Source: Clostridium sp.
GTDB taxonomy: Bacteria > Bacillota > Clostridia > Clostridiales > Clostridiaceae
Assembly (NCBI GenBank): GCA_029257045.1
Contig: JARIDB010000131.1
Coordinates: 1 to 58,400 of the forward strand
Length of the DNA stretch: 58,400 bases
Direction: 5' to 3'
Below the pieces are notes generated by a model. That model saw only the letters and a program-made list of their open reading frames with translations. It searched no databases and was not told where the DNA came from. A program made the translations under genes and the position numbers. Positions 54,990 to 58,400 of this stretch are shown piece by piece. Numbering within the stretch: position 1 is the first letter of the stretch; every line of letters begins with the position of its first letter.

Positions 54990-55823
54990 CTACTTATCGT
55001 TTCTTCTCTTTATTATGAATCTATTTGAATACTTCTTAGTTTTTCTAGTCTTGTATCCAAGTGCTGGTTTACCCCAAGGAGTAACTGGACTTGGTTTACC
55101 GATTGGTGATTTACCTTCACCACCACCATGAGGGTGATCATTAGGGTTCATTACAGATCCTCTAACTGTTGGTCTCCATCCAAGGTGTCTCTTTCTTCCA
55201 GCCTTACCAATATTGATAATACCGTTTGTAGAATTTGAAACGTGTCCGATTGTAGCTCTACATTCGATTCTAACGTATCTCATTTCTCCTGAAGGTAATC
55301 TTAAAGTAGCATAATTTCCTTCTTTAGCCATTAATTGAGCAGTTGTACCTGCTGATCTTACCATTTGAGCACCTTTTCCAGCTTGCAATTCAACATTATG
55401 AATAAAAGTACCTATAGGTATATTTCTTAATGGTAATGCATTTCCATCTTTAATATCAGCATCTGGTCCTGATACTATAATATCTCCAACCTTTAATCCA
55501 GCTGGTGAAATTATATATCTCTTATCCCCGTCTGCATATACTACTAAAGCAATGTATGCTGTTCTATTTGGATCGTATTCTATTGTTGCAACTTTTGCAG
55601 GAACACCATCCTTATTTCTCTTGAAATCTATTATTCTATATTTCCTCTTAGCTCCACCACCACGGTGTCTAACAGTAATTTTACCTTGAGCATTTCTACC
55701 ACCACTTTTCTTTAATGAAACAAGAAGTGATTTTTCTGGTGAACTAGTTGTAACTTCTTCAAAAGTCGGCATAGTCATTTCTCTTCTTGATGGGGTAGTT
55801 GGTTTAAACTTTTTAACTGCCAT
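54990..55823 (-). CDS. rplB: 50S ribosomal protein L2
   Basis: L2 is needed for subunit joining and peptidyl transfer. The 277 residues show [13 protein letters not shown] near 4, [19 protein letters not shown] near 54, [20 protein letters not shown] near 155 and the universally conserved [18 protein letters not shown] near 224, which includes the essential histidine. Confidence 0.98.
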   Translation of the reverse strand: MAVKKFKPTTPSRREMTMPTFEEVTTSSPEKSLLVSLKKSGGRNAQGKITVRHRGGGAKRKYRIIDFKRNKDGVPAKVATIEYDPNRTAYIALVVYADGDKRYIISPAGLKVGDIIVSGPDADIKDGNALPLRNIPIGTFIHNVELQAGKGAQMVRSAGTTAQLMAKEGNYATLRLPSGEMRYVRIECRATIGHVSNSTNGIINIGKAGRKRHLGWRPTVRGSVMNPNDHPHGGGEGKSPIGKPSPVTPWGKPALGYKTRKTKKYSNRFIIKRRNDK

Positions 55824-55851
55824 GTGAATTCCCTCCTAACTTAAGCTTTTC

Positions 55852-55890
55852 TGGTACTTATGTACCAATAATACGCTTTAATAGCGTTAT
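55852..55890 (-). other. Two intercistronic hairpins (rplW-rplB)
   Basis: TGGTAC/GTACCA (55852-55857 with 55862-55867, 4-nt loop) and AATACGC/GCGTTAT (55870-55876 with 55884-55890) occupy the 66-base gap between rplW and rplB; the second overlaps the rplW stop. Neither has a T run. Confidence 0.4.
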
Positions 55891-56177
55891 TACATTCCTT
55901 CAAAGAATTCTATGTCTTTGCTATCTTCAGTTAAAGTAACTATAGCTTTCTTGAAGTCTGCTCTTTTTCCTACATGTACGCCCATTTTCTTAGTTTTTCC
56001 CATAGTTCTCATTGTTTGAACATTTTCAACTTTAACGCCAAAAACTTCTTCAATAGCTCTTTTAATTTGAACCTTGTTTGAATTAATTTGAACTATGAAA
56101 GTGTACTTTTTGTCTGCCATAGCAGTCATACTTTTTTCAGTGATAACAGGCTTTCTAACTATATCGTAGCTTGTCAT
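55890..56177 (-). CDS. rplW: 50S ribosomal protein L23
   Basis: L23 is the docking site for trigger factor at the tunnel exit. The 95 residues include [19 protein letters not shown] at residue 4, [19 protein letters not shown] near 38 and [19 protein letters not shown] at the end. Its ATG shares one base with the rplD stop codon. Confidence 0.98.
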   Translation of the reverse strand: MTSYDIVRKPVITEKSMTAMADKKYTFIVQINSNKVQIKRAIEEVFGVKVENVQTMRTMGKTKKMGVHVGKRADFKKAIVTLTEDSKDIEFFEGM

Positions 56178-56797
56178 TATGCGTACACCTCCTCAATTTT
56201 TGATACAGCATCCTTAGTTATGATTAACTTTTCAAATTTCAATAAATCATAAACATTGATGTTGTTTACTGGCATTATTTTAACGTCAGCTATGTTTCTA
56301 GTTGATTTGTATAAAGTATCGTTTGATTCAGCTGTTATTATTAAAGTTTTTTTAATATCTAAAGCTCTTAATACCTCAACCATTGATTTAGTTCTTGGTG
56401 CATCGAATCCTAATGATTCTAAAACTAATATTTCGTTCTCTTGAACTTTACTAGTTAATGCTGATTTCATTGCTACTTTTCTCATGCTTTTTGGCACTGA
56501 TACTCTGTAATCTCTTGGTTTTGGTGCGAATACTATACCACCTTTGATCCATTGAGGTGCTCTGATTGAACCTTGTCTTGCTCTACCAGTTCCTTTTTGT
56601 CTCCAAGGCTTAATTCCGCCCCCTCTAACCTCAGCTCTTGTCTTAGCTGATTGAGTTCCTTGTCTCTTGTTAGCTAATAAAGCGACAACTACTTGATGTA
56701 GTGCATCTTGATTAACTTCTACTCCGAATACATTATCATTTAATTGGATATCTCCAACTTGTTTTCCTTCTTGATTAAATAATCCTACTTTAGGCAT
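56177..56797 (-). CDS. rplD: 50S ribosomal protein L4
   Basis: L4 lines the exit tunnel and, in some bacteria, represses the S10 operon. The 206 residues include the tunnel loop region [20 protein letters not shown] near 58, [15 protein letters not shown] near 87 and the C-terminal [17 protein letters not shown]. No sign was seen that decides whether it regulates this operon. Confidence 0.98.
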   Translation of the reverse strand: MPKVGLFNQEGKQVGDIQLNDNVFGVEVNQDALHQVVVALLANKRQGTQSAKTRAEVRGGGIKPWRQKGTGRARQGSIRAPQWIKGGIVFAPKPRDYRVSVPKSMRKVAMKSALTSKVQENEILVLESLGFDAPRTKSMVEVLRALDIKKTLIITAESNDTLYKSTRNIADVKIMPVNNINVYDLLKFEKLIITKDAVSKIEEVYA

Positions 56798-56820
56798 CCT
56801 GTTTCCTCCTTTCTACACAA

Positions 56821-57450
56821 TTAAGCTTTAACTGCGTTTCTTATTACTACTGTACCTTTATTAGGTCCTGGGATACCACCCTTAATTAGTATTAAGTTTT
56901 TGTCAGCTATAACTTTTACTACTTCTAAGTTTATTACTGTTGTATTAACAACTCCCATATGACCTGGCATATGTTTGTTTTTAAAAGTTCTTGAAGGATC
57001 TGATGAAGCTCCCATTGAACCAACTGCTCTATGGAACTTAGATCCATGAGTCATAGGTCCTCTTGTTGCATTCCATCTTCTTATAACTCCTTGGAATCCC
57101 TTACCTTTAGATATTCCAGATACATCAACCTTTTCTCCAACTATAAATACATCAGCCTTAATTTCTTGACCAACTTCATAAGTTGAACAATCTTCTAATC
57201 TGAATTCTTTAAGTCTTCTTTTTAAAGAAACTCCTGCTTTTGCATAGTGTCCTTTTTTAGGCTTATTAACTAGTTTTTCTCTAATTTCGCCAAAACCAAC
57301 TTGTATTGCGTCATAACCATCCTTTTCGATAGTTTTCTTTTGAACAACAACACATGGGCCAGCTTCTACTACTGTTACTGGAACAACCTTACCATTCTCA
57401 TCGAAAATTTGTGTCATACCAATTTTCTTTCCTAATATAGCTTTTTTCAT
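56821..57450 (-). CDS. rplC: 50S ribosomal protein L3
   Basis: L3 is an early assembly protein by the peptidyl transferase centre. The 209 residues begin [20 protein letters not shown], with the conserved [20 protein letters not shown] near 126 (the glutamine is the methylation site in some bacteria) and [15 protein letters not shown] near 167. The ATG at 57450 follows AGGAGGTG; the 12 codons above it are not used. Confidence 0.98.
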   Translation of the reverse strand: MKKAILGKKIGMTQIFDENGKVVPVTVVEAGPCVVVQKKTIEKDGYDAIQVGFGEIREKLVNKPKKGHYAKAGVSLKRRLKEFRLEDCSTYEVGQEIKADVFIVGEKVDVSGISKGKGFQGVIRRWNATRGPMTHGSKFHRAVGSMGASSDPSRTFKNKHMPGHMGVVNTTVINLEVVKVIADKNLILIKGGIPGPNKGTVVIRNAVKA

Positions 57451-57478
57451 GTATCTACACCTCCTAAACGCATCAGCG

Positions 57479-57493
57479 GACTGCATCGCAGTC
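57479..57493 (-). other. Intercistronic hairpin (rpsJ-rplC)
   Basis: A perfect 6-bp stem GACUGC/GCAGUC with the 3-nt loop GAU in the 74-base gap between rpsJ and rplC; no T run follows. Confidence 0.35.
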
Positions 57494-57524
57494 TTAACCG
57501 TTCAAATTGTTTATTGTTTTTTGA

Positions 57525-57833
57525 TTATAGTTTTATTTCGATATCAACACCAGCTGGTAAGTTTAATCTCATTAACGCATCAACTGTTTTTGGTGATGGG
57601 TTAACTATATCGATTAATCTCTTGTGTGTTCTTATTTCGAATTGCTCTCTAGAATCTTTGTATTTGTGAACAGCTCTTAATACTGTAATAATATCTTTTT
57701 CTGTTGGTAGTGGAACTGGTCCTGAAACCTTTGCTCCTGTAGACTTAGCTGTTTCAACAATTTTCTCTGCAGATTGATCTAATATATTATGATCAAAAGC
57801 CTTTAATCTGATTCTTATTTTTTGTTTTGCCAT
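57525..57833 (-). CDS. rpsJ: 30S ribosomal protein S10
   Basis: S10 is in the 30S head and, as NusE, takes part in antitermination. The 102 residues include [20 protein letters not shown] near 6, [20 protein letters not shown] near 38 and [20 protein letters not shown] near 66. First gene of the S10 operon; AAAGGAGGG precedes the ATG. Confidence 0.98.
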   Translation of the reverse strand: MAKQKIRIRLKAFDHNILDQSAEKIVETAKSTGAKVSGPVPLPTEKDIITVLRAVHKYKDSREQFEIRTHKRLIDIVNPSPKTVDALMRLNLPAGVDIEIKL

Positions 57834-58028
57834 TTAATTTCCCTCCTTTTCATGTACGCTTTACTTCTAACGCACAACAGCTTTTGTTCTATAAACTGTT
57901 CCTGGTGTTTCATGTTTTCACCACGTTTATTTAACAAACTGTCGTTGGATTCTAGATCCTAACATACTCATCAAGAATTAACCCGGAAGTCCGGCAACCT
58001 CTTGATTCATCGCTGTTCGCTATGCAAC
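57834..58028 (-). ncRNA. S10-operon leader RNA
   Basis: About 195 untranslated bases lie between the promoter and rpsJ. The minus-strand RNA can form a nested hairpin: outer AUCAAGA/UCUUGAU (58000-58006 with 57970-57976) and inner CCGG-ACUU-CCGG (57983-57994), the arms joined by GGUUG and GUUAAU. A weaker GGUG/CACC helix lies near 57903-57924. Leaders of this kind in other bacteria bind a ribosomal protein to regulate the operon; a clostridial S10 leader motif has been described, but I cannot confirm a match here. Confidence 0.6.
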
Positions 58029-58034
58029 TTCTAT

Positions 58035-58063
58035 ATTATACTATGGTTGCATATGTTTTTCAA
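58035..58063 (-). promoter_or_regulatory. Promoter of the S10-spc-alpha operon
   Basis: On the minus strand TTGAAA (58058-58063), a 17-base spacer and a perfect TATAAT (58035-58040), about 200 bases before rpsJ. The 170 bases between it and the tuf terminator are AT-rich without other features. Confidence 0.88.
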
Positions 58064-58226
58064 GAGTTTTTTTTAATTTAATATGTATCTTTTATCACTG
58101 ATAATATTTTATATGTAAATTAGAATTTAATCAACATATTTTTATAATAATTTATATTTATATTTATTATTCATCATTTTAAAAGTTTACTTTATTATTA
58201 TATCCTAAAACAATACTTTCTAATTA

Positions 58227-58258
58227 AAAGAGAGTATAGGCGTCCCCATACTCTCTTT
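58227..58258 (-). terminator. tuf terminator
   Basis: An 11-bp stem (58227-58237 with 58248-58258) with a G+C-rich 10-nt loop, followed on the minus strand by TTTTAATTAG, about 45 bases past the tuf stop. Confidence 0.88.
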
Positions 58259-58304
58259 AATTGATTTATTTAAAATCATTATCTAAAATATTATAATAAA
58301 AATA

Positions 58305-58400
58305 TTATCCTAATATTGTAGTAACAACTCCTGATCCTACAGTTCTTCCGCCTTCTCTTATAGCGAATCTTAATCCTTCATCCATAGCTACTTGAGTTAT
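58305..58400 (-). CDS. tuf: Elongation factor Tu, 3' end (cut by window edge)
   Basis: The last 31 codons of EF-Tu, read from the window edge: domain III ending with [20 protein letters not shown] and VVTTILG. The [12 protein letters not shown] signature is the end of the elfamycin- and tRNA-contacting domain of all bacterial EF-Tu. It lies upstream of the S10 operon, as in many Firmicutes, with its own terminator. Confidence 0.95.
   Translation of the reverse strand: MTQVAMDEGLRFAIREGGRTVGSGVVTTILG

Overview
The window is core chromosome of a low-G+C, endospore-forming Clostridium (sensu stricto, C. perfringens-like by gene content and codon use; species not determinable from sequence alone). 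Supporting signs are the very AT-rich DNA, strong AGGAGG ribosome binding sites, frequent TTG/GTG starts, pyruvate:ferredoxin oxidoreductase, the spore-cortex amidase CwlD, a SleB-type hydrolase, and the clostridial order of the S10-spc-alpha ribosomal cluster. Nearly everything is on the minus strand; only three confident genes are on plus. I found no tRNA, rRNA, CRISPR array, insertion sequence or prophage.

Layout. 1-8.6 kb: a cut signal-peptide gene, nifJ, an alpha/beta hydrolase, a membrane-anchored glycosidase-like protein, then an accessory-looking stretch with small membrane proteins, a membrane-tethered helix-turn-helix protein, a 5'-truncated peptidoglycan-binding pseudogene and two genes under 60 codons. 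8.8-14.2 kb: a MarR-nitroreductase-pirin operon controlled by two perfect palindromes that cover its promoter, and a DODA-type dioxygenase with an identical operator half-site upstream; this looks like a quinone/electrophile-response regulon. A DfsB-like protein, a GIY-YIG protein, a UbiA prenyltransferase and a TerB-like protein lie between. 14.6-21.5 kb: the c-di-AMP locus cdaA-cdaR ... glmM, with an FAD oxidoreductase, an AIM24 protein and a YerC repressor placed between cdaR and glmM. 21.7-28.6 kb: an unknown membrane/coiled-coil protein, SleB-like hydrolase, iadA, a TPR protein, paired half-size chromate transporters and ptsI. 28.9-37.4 kb: class I ribonucleotide reductase, an ArsC-family protein, a two-component system, a YitT protein and cwlD.

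37.6-58.4 kb: ribosomal and translation genes, transcribed leftward: tuf (3' end only), rpsJ-rplC-rplD-rplW-rplB-rpsS-rplV-rpsC-rplP-rpmC-rpsQ-rplN-rplX-rplE-rpsN-rpsH-rplF-rplR-rpsE-rpmD-rplO-secY-adk-map-infA-rpmJ-rpsM-rpsK-rpsD-rpoA-rplQ, a terminator, then ecfA1-ecfA2-ecfT-truA and a separately promoted rplM-rpsI. Three consensus promoters and several structured intergenic RNAs can be read directly, notably the S10 leader, a 12-bp helix with an 8-nt bulge before rpsM, and a leader hairpin before rplM.

No clearly novel multi-gene system is visible. The most worthwhile leads are the palindrome-controlled regulon, the rpsM upstream RNA structure, the tethered HTH protein with its small neighbours, a degraded KOW-type gene between map and infA, and a Lys-to-Glu change at the expected metal-bridging position of IadA.
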